64,000 nt of DNA from Zoroaster sp. YZ-2022 (taxonomy: Eukaryota; Echinodermata; Asteroidea; Forcipulatida; Zoroasteridae): contig CM055823.1 of assembly GCA_029582265.1 (NCBI GenBank), positions 19,395,827 to 19,459,826 of the forward strand. Reading direction: 5' to 3'. Shown here piece after piece: positions 11,531 to 22,925 of the stretch. Both the position numbers and the translations under genes were made by a program. The number at the start of each line of letters is the position of its first letter. The stretch's first letter is position 1. The notes under the pieces were generated by a model. The model saw nothing but the letters and a program-made list of their open reading frames with translations. It had not been told where the DNA came from and made no database searches.

Positions 11531-14230
11531 TAAACTGGGTCCATAACCCAACCTTTTGTTAACTTTTTAGAACCAAGATAAATAAATAAAAAAGCAGTCC
11601 CAGAATCAGATGATTTTATCACCCCCTATAACTGTATGTAAGTTGTTATAAAATTCCTGGCCCCCCCAAGTTTATACAGAAATTATTTTGTTTTTTGGGG
11701 GAAAAGGGAAAAAGTATATCATTTACAAAATGTGTAAAAGGGAAAAGGGGCAACATCAAAAAAATCTAGGGCCCCCCATGGAAAACATGATTAAATTAGA
11801 TACGAGACTTTTCAGACAGCTGACCCAAGTTGTATGTTTGAGAAAAAAAAATTTCAAAAAAATTTATCTGAAAATTAAAATGATGGGGCCTTAAAGAAGG
11901 CCCAAAATTTCAAGGCTTGACCCCCCCAAGGCCCTCGAGTTAAAGGGAAGGCAAGGCCCAAAATCGCCTTAAACCTGGGGCCGCATCAAAGGGACTAACA
12001 CTGCTCGGGCCCCAAAATTTAACATGTCAAAATTTAAAGTACATCATCCAACATTTACGAGCCCCGGGTAATAATGTACTGGTATAATATTGTACAATGT
12101 TGTATAAATTTCATGTGTTGAAAAATTGTAAAAGTTTTTAAAATATTGTAAAAAGGTTTATAATATTGACACAGGCCCCTACTCTTCATAGTTCACATTT
12201 ATTTTCCGGGAAAATAGGGAAAAAGGGGAAAAGCCAGCTCAGACGCCCGTAAGTTTTTACCAACACTTTCAATAAAAAATGCCTTCATTTTGGGAAAAAA
12301 GGGTTTTTTTATTTTTCTCATAAAACAGTATGCTGATTGGTTAAAGAATGTCTCTTCCTGAGGTGTTCTGTGCTTTATAAAATCACACCCCTTTCGTTCC
12401 CGCATCGCTTGAAATGATAGAAAACATGGTTTGGGGTTTTGTTTTAAACCCAGTCTTGCTCTAGAAGGGAAAGGGTGAACCCATTGTAAGTTCTGATATT
12501 GGGATTAGTTGCAGGGTTCTTGATTTCAGCATTTTTCTTCAGGCTGAAGCTGATCATGAAAAACGATCCACACAGCCCCCACCCCAAAAATTTTGGGCAA
12601 AAGCAACTTTTTCACTGAAATGCGGTGACATTCTTTTTCATGACTCAACATAATCTTCAGGTTTGGTTCAAATTTATCCATGTTTACAACCCTTTTGGGA
12701 ATATTGTTTTGCTTTTCATATCCCTATTTTTCACTGATTATCGGGAGGTGTTGTTTTTTTTGTTGATGATGGTACCGGCAACAGATGGGGTTATTTTACC
12801 GTGTCTATGTTTAAAATTTTTCATTCCTGATTGTCCCATGGTGCTGATCTATTTGCCCCCTTTGATTGTCAGTCTTGTGTTTTCCATATTGCAGATACTA
12901 GACCCCTTTCCCCAAAACGTTCTTCCTGGCCTTTTCAGATGGGTTGGGGTGTTTTTAAGGGATGTTTTGACAGTACATGAATACCGTGAGGTGAAGTAAA
13001 AAAGGCGGGGTTTGGAAGTTTAAAGGATGCTGGTAAAGCTGTTGTTGTGATTTGCTGTTTTGTTAACCTCTGATGACCAGTTCATTTCACGGTAGTGAGG
13101 AATCAGTTTTGGGTTGAGAGGGATAAATGATCACAAGAATAGCAGCAAGTGAGGGTGCAATGGAAACATGGAGAAATAAATGGTTTTTTGTGATTCCCTC
13201 AATTTTTTGAGAGTTGGTACACTTATCACGGTTTTTTTGGGGAGCTGATGGGTCTGGGACCCCGTCTTTTTTTGGGTTTTTCTGTTTTTCAGCCGGGAAC
13301 AGTGCTCAGGGATTGGGAAAGACCCACTTTTCGCTTTCGGGAAGGTTATGCATTTTGAAAATTAAAAATTGGTTTATGTTGCCTTTAAAATTTGGGTACA
13401 TGAAAAAAAATGTTAAACAACAAATGCTAAAACCCCGGGGGCATGAGCAATATGCAGAGTGTAGACATGTTTGATTGCCACATTGAAAATAGGTTGAATA
13501 TGGTGTATTTTTTTTTCATTGATGGAACAGTGGCTTTGGGATATGAACCAGAATCGATGACGGGGGATGGTACATAACTTCGTTACATGTCCAGAAAAAA
13601 AAGTTGTATCCTTTCCCAAACTGTTTGTCACACCCTTTTTCCCTTTCCCCAATGAGGTTAAAAAAAAGTGCCACATGTTTCCAAAACAAAACCCCGGGGG
13701 GGCCCTTCAATCAAATAAATACAAAATTATATTTTCAAAGGAAAAAAAAAAATGGTTTATCAAAAGACCGGGAAAAAAAAAAATTACATTTAGGTGTAGA
13801 GATAATAGTGGGTACACCCAAAAAACATTTTTTTGCTTCATGAAAAAAATTTTTTGGAACCTAAATTTCTAAATTAAAAGGGTGGTTTGAAACAAAATTT
13901 TTTAAAAAGGGTCAAAAACCCTGATTTTTTAAATTTTTGATTGCAGTTTGATATTGTTTCGAAAAACCCATTGTTTATGAATAGTTTTCGTTGAAGAAAA
14001 CAGGATCTACTGCTAATGTACCATTTTCCACCCCCTTTACACCAATTCAATTATTTTGTTTTTCTTTCGGGTTCAAAGTCTTAAAAATTGATATGATATG
14101 ACTGATTTAAATTTCTTTTCCCTTTGAAATTTCCCTTGCCCAACCCTTTCTTCGGAGGATATGAATCTGCCCCAGTGTACATGTACAAACGTTTGTTAAA
14201 TTTAATACATGTATTCCCATTGTTGGGTTA
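11531..14230. other. No recognisable gene; homopolymer-rich DNA
   Basis: The longest frame is plus 12625-12999 (124 codons). It is very hydrophobic, and no family, start context or splice site supports it. Several overlapping frames at 13413-13872 occur on both strands. I cannot support a gene here. Confidence 0.4.
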
Positions 14231-14234
14231 ATGA

Positions 14235-14380
14235 GAATTTTCACCAGGCCGCCTCTTATGTAATCATTCCCAAACCTTTTTTCTTAAAATTTTGTAATCT
14301 TTCCCCGGGCCACCCTTATGAATCATTCCCCGGCCCCTTTATGAAATTTCTTCACCAGGCCACCTCTTGAAATCATTCAC
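14235..14380. repeat. Short tandem repeat 'ccaggcc(a/g)cctctta...aatcattc'
   Basis: Four imperfect units of about 35-50 bp containing 'ttcaccaggcc', 'cctcttatg' and 'aatcattccc', at about 14240, 14300, 14325 and 14350. It lies inside the homopolymer-rich region, so the unit length is uncertain. Confidence 0.5.
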
Positions 14381-14389
14381 TCAAAAAGG

Positions 14390-15948
14390 TAAATTAACAA
14401 GGAAAAGTTGGGATTAATCAAAAAAAAATTTTAATTTTGAATCTAAAAATTTTAAAAGTTTTATTAAAAAAATTTTTCGTTAAAGTTGTCATTTTTGAAA
14501 AAGGTTTTTTATTTTTTTATAAGCAAAACCACCCAAAGAAAGGGCCGTTTTTCCCTTTTTTTTTTCCAAAAAGGAGTCCTAAGACATTTCCGGGTTGGTT
14601 TTATACATCTACATGTATGTCCTTAAAAAAGAGGATTGGAATAAGTGTATTTCCAAAATAACCTCACCATCCTTACAAAAGGGAAAAAAGTATGAACAGG
14701 GGACAGAATTCAAATTTTAAAAAGTAGGAAAAAGAAAGGAAAACGGATTAGGATGTTATTTTTATTAGGCCATATAGTTACGAATTTAAAAAACGGGGAT
14801 GCAACCCCACAGTAATTTTGTCGGGGGTGGAAAAATGATTTTTTAATTTAAGAGGGTTTTTTAAAAAATTTGGAAAAAAATTTTATTCACAACAGAAATG
14901 ACCTGTACTGATGTGGGTTTTTTTGGACACGTAAAAACAATCCAATCCAATAACGCAACTACAAGTCAATGAATTGTCAGAGGCTTACGTGCTTAAATTA
15001 TTATAAACGTTTTTTTAATTTTAAATTTTTAATTTTAATTTTGGGTTTGGGGGAAAAAAAGCCTCAAAATTTTAAAGGACACATTTTAAAAGCTCCTCGT
15101 ATTTCATAAAATGAAGGACTGAATTTAAAACATAGGGAATACTGCCCATCATGCATTTCCATTTCAAACTAGTTTCAACCTTAAGAGTGCAGGCCAGCCC
15201 TGCCAAATAAATCTACCCATCCTACAGACAAGTTTATGAGAGGTACATTTGTGGCACAATTGCATTTTTCTTCTATTGCCCAGTTTATTTAGAATTCTCA
15301 TTGTGAGGTTGACTCGACAAAGAACCACATTATTTCCCATTATTTGAAGACCCCAAACATTTGTATCGCTCCCCCTCCCCCAACCCACCCAACTATTGAC
15401 TGACAGCATGTCTCCATTGACTATTAACAAGCCCCATTGTGAAACCCAATACACTGTACAACTAGGCTAGGTTCTTCATCAACCAAAACAAAAACCACTC
15501 TAACGTTATCATCATGGTTGTGTCCCTTACTAGGCCCCCTATTTGTGCAAACTTTTGCGTCTCAGTTTGAAGCTTGACTAAACATTTCAAAAATGCAAAA
15601 TATACCTAGTTACTACTATTATACTAATACTCAGGTCTTTTTGGCCATACAAAGGGGATATAAATAGTCTGGGCTGACAGAAAACATTACATTACATGTT
15701 ACATGACTACTCAATACTAGCGTTACCTTTTTACAAGCTCTGGTTTGTTACCAGAACTTAGTTGATGCTCCTCTTCTGCAAGCTAGCCAACGTTGAGCTG
15801 AATAACTGATGCTACAGCAGGGTTGCCAAGTTGTGTGCCTGGGATGTCTTCTTGTTTCATGTTTGATGAGAAATGATTCAAAAAACTAAACTTGAAAGCA
15901 TAAGAGCATTACACAATTAGAATATCCACCTTCCTCCATGATCAATCA
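14390..15948. other. No supported gene; one long minus frame at 15164-15454
   Basis: Sequence quality looks normal again from about 15080. The minus-strand frame at 15164-15454 (about 96 codons) is open, but I recognise no domain and see no convincing splice sites. It could be an untranslated or intronic stretch of the gene suggested at 16756-17529. Confidence 0.35.
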
Positions 15949-15974
15949 TGTCAGCTGCATGCATGCAGCTGACA
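15949..15974. repeat. 26-bp perfect palindrome
   Basis: TGTCAGCTGCATG followed immediately by its exact reverse complement, with no spacer. It contains two CAGCTG E-boxes and a central GCATGC. It could be an inverted-repeat scar or a dimeric factor site; nothing nearby decides. Confidence 0.7.
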
Positions 15975-16249
15975 AATATAAACAACAATATGGAAGCGAG
16001 AACAGACGAAAACCCCAGAAGTGATTTTTTTTTAAGTTGGCAGCGCCCTCGCGCGGTCAAAAAGTGCGGCGCGATGAACAAAAAATTATTAATGCAGAAA
16101 ATCAGAAATGACAATATAATAATTCCTAGATGCTAATGCTTACTTGGCCTTTAAACAATTTTATTTAGAAACTTGATTCAACTTTGGTAAAAAATTTGTA
16201 GCTTTGTATAGTGAAGACGATAAGTAAGACTAATTACCGTGAACCACTG

Positions 16250-16640
16250 TAAAATTCTCTATTGAGTGGTAGTGGTTATGAAAAGAACTGGAGGTTACAA
16301 CTCAACGTTTCGATGGGTATGCTCTGATCGTCGATCAGGGAATGCCGAACTCAGGAAATGCTGCTGCTTAGTAGGCTGCTGCGGGATCACGTGATGACTG
16401 GATGCTGGAGGATTGGTGCGTTGATGAGGGGTGCGGGCGGGAAACTGGTGGGACTAGGATCCTGGGAGTGGGGGGAGAGGAGTATGTTCACTCAACTGAA
16501 TCGGTTGTAAACAAGCACAGGGGAGGGAGAGTGGTTGACTTAGGATGTAGGAGGTCCCTCAGTCTGTGGTGGGTTGTGGATATAGAAGATCATTCGGTCC
16601 GTAGTATAGATGTGGTCATGAAATATCGCTGATGTAGAGT
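16250..16640 (-). mobile_element. Penelope-like retroelement 3' region (candidate)
   Basis: On the minus strand this contains the hairpin 'gatcagagcatacccatcg' followed by 'aaacgttgag' (16285-16345). The same hairpin-plus-'gaaac' block recurs on the plus strand at 28070-28115, followed in both copies by 'ccagttcttttcagaac' and 'actactcaatt(g)ag'. A stem-loop followed by 'gaaacgtt' near the end of the reading frame is a habit of Penelope-like elements as I recall the family; the assignment is inference. No RT or GIY-YIG block was found. Confidence 0.4.
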
Positions 16641-16755
16641 AATTTCTGTGGATTAAACCTTGATATCCTGTGATGCAACTGGTTTCAATAAATTTCAAAT
16701 TTGTTTTCTTTGTTTATAAATAAAATGAAATAAATTAAAATCTGAAAAATTGTAC

Positions 16756-16878
16756 CTCGCTCATTGGCTCTAGTTCATCAACATCTAGCAGAATATCATC
16801 TCTAACAGGAACATGTGGGAAGAGACTTTGGAGGTTCATTGGGGGTTGCCTGTCAATGACAATATCAACACTGCTGGC
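16756..16878 (-). CDS. Probable internal exon of an unidentified host gene (41 codons)
   Basis: On the minus strand an acceptor 'cacaacatctgtgcag' is followed by an open stretch of exactly 123 bp ending at 'AGCGAG' and a donor 'gtacaa'. The predicted peptide begins ASSVDIVIDRQPPMN and ends VDELEPMSE; it is acidic with ordinary protein composition, unlike the repeat-derived frames around it. Both ends fall in phase 0. I do not recognise the family. It lines up with two further phase-0 candidates upstream (17042-17167 and 17356-17529), all on the same strand. The intron downstream contains the Penelope-like repeat. Confidence 0.45.
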
Positions 16879-17041
16879 CTGCACAGATGTTGTGAAGGAG
16901 ATGAATCACGACTGACGATACCTTTCCAAATGGGTAAAAAGCAGCTGTATTTATAGTTAAATAGAAGGGGAAGAAAAGAAAAAGAGTGATAATTATGGAT
17001 GATATCCAAATGAACCACAGTCTCATCTGTAAAAAATCCAC

Positions 17042-17167
17042 ATCCTCCTCCTGGTCTGCATATATAATACATGTCATCTTCAGGTGACGATGCATCCTCC
17101 ATAACTTCTCCAATAGGTTGATTAATTCCCAGGTTGTCTCAACAGGGTATTCCAACCAATAAACCAC
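17042..17167 (-). CDS. Candidate internal exon, same unidentified gene (42 codons)
   Basis: Acceptor 'gttactaaaacag' at about 17168-17180, then a 126-bp open stretch starting VVYWLEYPVETTWEL and ending IIYADQEED at a weak donor 'gtggat'. It is phase 0 at both ends, which fits its neighbours. A second frame over the same bases is also open (peptide with EDDMYYICRPGGGCGF), so the frame is not certain; the first frame is preferred only because of the acceptor and phase. No domain recognised. Confidence 0.3.
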
Positions 17168-17355
17168 CTGTTTTAGTAACAACAATTATAGATCAACATA
17201 ATGTGTTAAAAGGGTATTCTTTTTCAATGTGATACCCAAATCTTTACCACAGCTGGTTGACAAAATTGATGGTAAGTAACCATACTTGCACATTATTTGT
17301 ACAATGCGAAATTACACAACATCAGAAAACTTAACTTGACATTTGATTTACTAAC

Positions 17356-17529
17356 CGAATACCCCCAAAATACTGATTCCCTTTCAGCGAGTGTCAAACT
17401 GTCAAGTTGCGAACTAGAAGTTGTCATGTCTAGGGCTGGTTGTTCATGATCACCGTTCCACCTTTGAAACCTCTCTACAAGATGCGCTTGGAAATGAAGT
17501 GCGTTTTGCAAAACATCAGCATAGTTATA
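17356..17529 (-). CDS. Candidate internal exon, same unidentified gene (58 codons)
   Basis: Acceptor 'ttggagtattag', then 174 open bp starting YNYADVLQNALHFQAH and ending ESVFWGYS at a donor 'gttagt'. It is phase 0 on both sides. The composition (Gln, His, Glu, Ser) looks like real coding sequence. In transcription order this would come before the exons at 17042 and 16756. Family not recognised. A longer version of the frame reads through the donor to about 17293. Confidence 0.4.
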
Positions 17530-17639
17530 CTAATACTCCAAGAAAAATGGGGAAGGCAAACAAAATGAGTTGTGTGTTATGTCGCAGCTTCAAGCCAGTT
17601 TAATTCAGCCTTCTTTTCACACCGGATACCAAAAAGTGA

Positions 17640-18040
17640 GCAAACCGGTTTTACCAATTAACTTCCCAAAAACCACCAACATTAAAAAGGAGGCACCAAT
17701 GGCCATCAATAAACAGTGAAGGTGATACCCATGACCACCAGTAGTGTTAAACAATAAAAGGCGATACCGCGACCTGTAGGTAAACAATAAAAGGTGATAT
17801 ACCTGTGGGTAAACAATAAAATTGATACCCGCGACCACCAGATATAAGCTAAGATTATACCACTGACCGCAGTAGGTAAAACAATAAAAGGCGTGCCCTG
17901 TAACCACCCTGTACATTAGTAATAAAGGTGATACAAACCACCAGATATACAGCTAAAAGATTATACCCATGACCACCAGTAGGCAAATATCATAAAGGGT
18001 GATACCCATGACCACCAGTAGGTAAACAATGAAAAAGGGA
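17640..18040. repeat. Minisatellite 'gaccaccagtaggtaaacaataaaaggtgatacc'
   Basis: About ten imperfect tandem units of roughly 35-40 bp. The core words 'gaccaccag', 'aaacaataaaa' and 'ggtgataccc' repeat throughout; two units carry an insertion 'atatacagctaa(a)agattat'. No coding potential. Confidence 0.8.
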
Positions 18041-18065
18041 TTCTAGCCGGCCAATTGTCATCAGG

Positions 18066-18330
18066 CAAGCTCGGTGGTCGAGAGGTTAAGACGTGCAGGC
18101 ACTAGTAACGGGAGGTCGTGGTTCGAATCACCCGAGTCGCCTGTGGTGGTTTTTCTGAGACCTCGGAAAAACACTGAGTATACAGTGCTATACACACGTC
18201 GGTGTGGGCGGAAATTTAAATCAATTGTTTATCTCCCGACGCAGCCAATTTCACTAACCCTAAATGATAACACTGCTCCACCGCTGGAACATGCGGACGG
18301 ATATAACCCGAGAGGAATCGCCCAGCGCTG
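18066..18330 (+). mobile_element. tRNA-derived SINE, third family
   Basis: A box 'ggtggtcgagaggttaagac' and B box 'gtggttcgaatcacccg' are spaced as in a class II tRNA. Then follow a unique body ('ctgtggtggtttttctgaga') and 'caattgtttatctcccgacg'. It differs from the other two SINE families after the head. Its 3' end is not defined; the 107-bp tandem repeat begins just after. Confidence 0.65.
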
Positions 18331-18344
18331 TGTAATACAATTAT

Positions 18345-18660
18345 AATGTGTTGATTTTATGCTGTTTGTACATAATGGCCTGGAAATAGCCCGTGTGGCA
18401 TCACGGCGCTACCATAATCTAACCTTTAAGTAGCTATTAATTAAACAAAATACAATGTGTTGATTTCCTGCCATTGGTACGTATGGCCTGTAATAACCCG
18501 TGGCACATCACGGCGCCTATCACAATCTTAACCTTTAAGTGGTTATTAATTAAACAAATACAATGTGTTGATTTTATGCCATTAGTACGTATGGCCTGTA
18601 ATAGCCCGTGTAGCAGCACATCGGCCTACCATAATCATAAAGCTTACAATTTCAACATTA
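18345..18660. repeat. Tandem repeat of ~107 bp, three copies
   Basis: Units start with 'tgtgttgattt' at about 18347, 18457 and 18564 and contain 'tatggcctg', 'aatagcccgtg', 'cggc' and 'taacctttaag'. The minus-strand frame 18437-18619 repeats the peptide 'HGLLQAIRTNG' for this reason and is not a gene. Confidence 0.8.
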
Positions 18661-19289
18661 ATGTTACCCAATAATGATTTACATTATTTAAATATAGACC
18701 TAACCCATTAGATGTAACCAAGCCCTTAAACAAGATGAGGATATGATTTCTATTCGAAACAAAAATTTCCACCCCGCGAGAACGACCACCAGGAAGAAAA
18801 CACACCCCCACCAGGGCTTCAAGCAGAGAAAATCAAACAATGTTAAATGCAATTGCACAGGTTTGCACGAAAAGAATCCCGTACCGTCAGGAGAAGATGA
18901 ACCCCATCGCTAGAAATTTGCAGGCTACGAATTGGACCAGCTAAACTGAAGGGGTGTTCGAGTACCCCAAGCCTCCCTCGCCCACCAGTTTAGCTTCCCT
19001 ACGCACCAGCTCAAGGACGGCTGCAATTTGCGCCGTAATGCAAAACATACGCGGGAGTATGTTCATTTATACCAGTGTGGCTACCGGATTGTTCCTGCAA
19101 TGAGCAATCACCAATACCAATAAATACCCTGCCGAAGCTCGAAAAATCAACAACACCCAAATCATTGGACCCTATATGCACATTATAATAACCGAGGGGA
19201 CCCTACCCCATCTGCCTCAACAACTGAGGAATTTTGTGGAGATGTGCGCCTGCCCCTTTCCCAACAAACTTGGACCGGAATTGCCATCT
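18661..19289 (-). other. Probable 3' flank of the recombinase element
   Basis: No frame is recognisable. It lies downstream (minus strand) of the tyrosine recombinase and may be its untranslated 3' part. I could not find terminal repeats. Confidence 0.3.
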
Positions 19290-20380
19290 GATGGGTTGCC
19301 CAACGCGCAATGGTCACTCACAATCCACACCTCTGTTGGACCTATGAAAAACAAAAAGTTAACTAATTCCCCAGTAAACCCGGGGAAGAAATGGCTGAAT
19401 ATAACGAAGTAAAGCGTGTGAACGCCATCGACCCATGCGTTTTATGACTTCAACAGGATCCCCAGCGAAAATGCTGTTGGAAATGGGCCCCATACAGAAA
19501 TGAGTGGGATCGGAGTGTTCACCTGAACTCCACATGTATCAATACCTCCTGCAAAAACCTTGTTGAAATTGAAATTGAGTGGTAGGGGCCATCAGTAGCT
19601 GGCAGAACAAGATGCCATGCATCTTGGGCCGAACCTGTGCTATTAAAACCTTTTTCAGCGCATGTGTGCTGGGCAGGGAGGCGTCAAAAGCCTGACCAAT
19701 AGGGATTTTTCTGGGGAGGCCATGTTGATTATTCTTGCTATGGCGCAAGGACACAAGCACATACTCTGTAGCGGAACCCTGGTTGGAGACCAAAAAGTGG
19801 ATGGATATCGCCAACTTGTAAAGCATGCGCCTGTTACCATGGCTCCGGGAAGTACTTTTGCAAACTCACCGACCCGTAAAAAATCCGAAAACGCATTAGC
19901 AACACAGGCTGCTCGAAAAAGCACTAACTTCAAACGTGGATGAGCCAAACAACAGAGTGGCAGGGCTGCAGAGTACCTTCGCCAGCAAAGGAACTGGGTG
20001 GTAGGGATGCCAGTCAGTCTAGCACCACCCGCCGGCAATCTTCCAGCAGCTTTGCCACTCTAAAAGTACCCGTGGGTCTGGTTCGCCACTGAGTTTTAAA
20101 ATGACAACCACACACCCACTACGCATGTAACAATGGTTGAGGGGAATAATGCTCACCAGGAAAGCCAAGCAATGAACTCACAAATCGCCTGTGCCCAACT
20201 GGCGCGTGTGCTGGCTAGTGCCCTTGAGCCTGCAAAAAACGACAAAATGCTGACCATCCAGAATTGTAAACCTTGTGGCCGTGTTGTGGCAGGCAAACGC
20301 TAATGATAACAACCTATTAATATCGCACCCTACAAGGGTCGGCAACAGATACTTGACTAGATCCATGAGGGGCCAGCGTG
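19290..20380 (-). pseudogene. Tyrosine recombinase of a DIRS/Ngaro- or Crypton-like element (decayed)
   Basis: Read on the minus strand in several frames. At about 20230-20330 'CHNTAT' and 'FCRLKGT' match the N-terminal core-binding helices of transposon tyrosine recombinases. At 19905-19950 'LFRAACVANAF' and 'FLRVGEF' give the helix that carries the first catalytic Arg (in LRVGE). At 19580-19830 follow 'SKNNQHG' and 'LFCQLLMAPTTQFQFQQ'. At 19390-19470 'GDPVEVIKRMGRWRS' and 'LLRYIQPFLP' carry the C-terminal block with the nucleophilic Tyr in RYIQP. The usual His-x-x-Arg box (HSFRIGA-like) is degenerate (HFCMGP). Several frameshifts and stops make it inactive. Such enzymes integrate circular DNA intermediates. 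No RT or RNase H was found nearby, so DIRS versus Crypton is open. Confidence 0.65.
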
Positions 20381-21249
20381 AAGAAAGCTTGCTGCATCTG
20401 AAAACGAAGAGCGTCAGCGACCACCATTATTTACACCTGTAAATCGCTTTGAAAACGATATTGAACTTCAAGAATTCAAAAACCAGTAAACGTAGGTGCA
20501 TTGCCGTTGCCTTTGGGCACTCTGTAAAGACTGACGGTTGACCATGTGCACACTACCGCGATATTCGTCAGAACGAAATGTAACCTTGCGGTTAGAATAA
20601 TAACTCCCCGGGGCCTGTGTGTAAACCAAGGGTCCCCGTTATTCCCAAAACCCCCATAGAGTACCATGGGAAAGGAAACTGTAGGAGCCCTGTGATGGAT
20701 GACCGCCACTAACCCTATTGGCTGAATTTACTGGACCAGAATGTTCACCAACTCGCTTAACCCTGTAGCATGTTGAAATGGCGAAGCCAGTTGTCCCGTC
20801 GTGGGCTGACCTGTAACTGGAGCTGGTTGTCCCATAATTTGTGGATGCCACGTTGGGGCTGGCTGCGGTCCGGACACAGAGTAACGCCGGTTGCTGTACC
20901 CGTTTGTGATCATTTCCACCGTGGGTTTGCATTGCCTGGGCCATATGAATAGCCTGCATGGGCAACCTGCCGCGCGGACTCTGTGGTGCCGCCAAATGCA
21001 CATCACCTCAGACGAGATAACGTGAATGTTCAACCTCCGCCTGGGCCCGAGGCATGCTGCGCGATGGTACTCTCGCTGGTCGAATAACCACTAAAACCAG
21101 TTCCTTGGCTGGCTGTCGTAAAATCGCTGAAAAAGCCCCCCGAAATACAACCACTGCGTTGCCCAGACGACTAAATATTAAATCCCGGCAACCGATTGAC
21201 GCAGTACTCGAACTCGCAGCTTCAGGTCTTCGATCAAGAAGAAACCAGT
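20381..21249 (-). pseudogene. Upstream Pro/Gln-rich remnant of the recombinase element
   Basis: The minus strand has overlapping frames at 20476-20709, 20639-21001 and 20728-21033. One is rich in Pro, Gln and Thr with repeated 'GQPA', as in the unstructured N-terminal proteins encoded before recombinases in DIRS-like elements. There is no zinc knuckle or RT motif. The link to the recombinase rests on position and strand. Confidence 0.35.
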
Positions 21250-22925
21250 AAATCCAGCAGCTAACATGCATGCGGGCCAACGTTGTTAACGTTGTGTGTG
21301 AAATTTACATTATGTTAACGTCACCTTGACGTTAATTTTTTCCATCAGACCCAACGGCGTTGGGTCGACGTCAGGCCAACCCTGCACAACGTGTCAGCTT
21401 TGTTGGGCCGCAACGTCGGCACACGATCCCAACGTTCGTATGATGTATTAGTAACACGTTGGGACAACATACTATTTTGCATGAGTTGGCCTAACTAGAT
21501 GGCGAGATTCGACGTCGCCTTGACGTTTATTTTCTCCATCGGGCCAACGTCGAAGACGTTAGGGCCCAACGTTATACCGACGACGGGTCAACCCCGCCAC
21601 AGCGTTGGCACACGTTGAGTATGTGCACGTTGCTGAGCCCTTGCCATGCTAAACTGGGTGAACCTGCTGTAAACTGTAAAAACCAGCTCAAACGCGTATT
21701 TGTGCAGCGGGTTTAAATATTTCTATATATTCACGGGTACCATATTTTCATAATGCTGGAAATAAATCTACGGTTAATGTATTATTTACGATATTTAAGC
21801 AATTAAAGGTTGAAACGTCCACGGGATGCTGCATGGCATGTACTATGGGATGGATCTGTAGGTATTAATTGGGGTTAATCCTGATGCAATTATTTATTTT
21901 ACACAAAGTCTTTCACTTACCTACACGTACGCGTAGTCTGGTTTCCTTTTTCAACGACCCTCTCCAGTTACTAATGTTTAGAACATGTATCCTTTATATA
22001 CTGTCTTTTCAAATCTCTTTCAAATCATGGGTGTCATGCAATTATAATCTATATTTCAATGTTTGTGAAATTTTGAATGTACTTTTTACATCAAAATAGA
22101 AGAGAACACCAAAATCTCACCTTTTTATCATAAAGTTAACAGTTAACATTAATATTTGAAAATAGCTTAAAAATTACCCCATTTTACATATTTAAACCTT
22201 GAAATAGTTCGAGCACAAAGCTAGATCAAATTAAGGTCAGATGATTTACATATTAGGATATATCCCCAGAGTGCAATGGCCGTATTAATACGGGTTTCGG
22301 GCCGTAAAACACTGAAAAAGGGATGATATGGTAATTCACCGTGGGAATTTACACACTTTTAGCCGTAATAATTACGATATTTTTAAAAATTAAAAATTAG
22401 CCACAATACCCTGCCTCTTCGAAATTAAAAACACCATTGGATTTTGACGTCGGCGCAACGTATGATGCATAGCCGTAGTTAGGATCTTGTATACATCTGT
22501 TTAACGTTGTGCCAAGGTTGAAAATCGACCTTGTGCTGAACGACATTGCCGACGTTGACAAAACCTTAGGACGCCGACGTTACGTTGCCCACCTTATAAT
22601 ACGTTGTGCCAACTTTTAAAATTGACCTGTTATACTGTACAACATTTGCCTACGTTGACAAACCAAAATCGCCGACGTTACATTGCCCACACTATACGTT
22701 GTTGCCAACGTTGAAAATCGACCTTGTATACTGCACAACATTCTCCGACGTTTGGCACAACCCTAGGACGCCGACGTTACGTTGTCCGTATTATAACTAC
22801 GTTGTACCAACGTTGAAAATCGACCTGTTGTACTTCATACTATTGGGCCCAACGTCCGTACAACGTTTGAAAAGTGACTCCGACCTTCCAGCGTCGGCCC
22901 AACGTATGCATATTGGCTGGAATTC
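21250..22925. mobile_element. Inverted-repeat element with gttgggccaacgt words
   Basis: The left end 'aaatccagcagctaacatgc' and the reverse complement of the right end 'aattccagccaatatgcata' match closely and both lead into 'gggccaacg/gggccgacg'. Both flanks (21285-21640 and 22430-22890) are packed with 'caacgt', 'gacgtt' and 'ttgggcc' words, and the right flank has four tandem units of about 100-113 bp starting 'acgttgtgccaacgttgaaa' (22500-22850). The middle (21660-22430) is AT-rich and non-coding. No transposase is present, so it would be a non-autonomous DNA element if mobile. Confidence 0.55.

Larger units (their letters stand above)
5650..15080. other. Region of inflated homopolymer runs (suspected low-quality consensus)
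   Basis: From about 5650 the text changes character. Runs of four to nine identical bases of all four kinds become very frequent (aaaaaaa, ttttttt, ccccccc, ggggg), including C and G runs that are unusual in AT-rich non-coding DNA, and this stops near 15080. Recognisable elements inside (SINE at 6567, LINE at 10380) carry many more small insertions in runs than their relatives outside. The pattern suggests homopolymer-length error in sequencing or consensus building rather than biology. Reading frames here should not be trusted. Confidence 0.6.

Noticed and set aside
12625..12999. 124-codon hydrophobic plus frame
   Set aside because: Lies in the homopolymer-inflated region, no family resemblance, composition driven by T runs.
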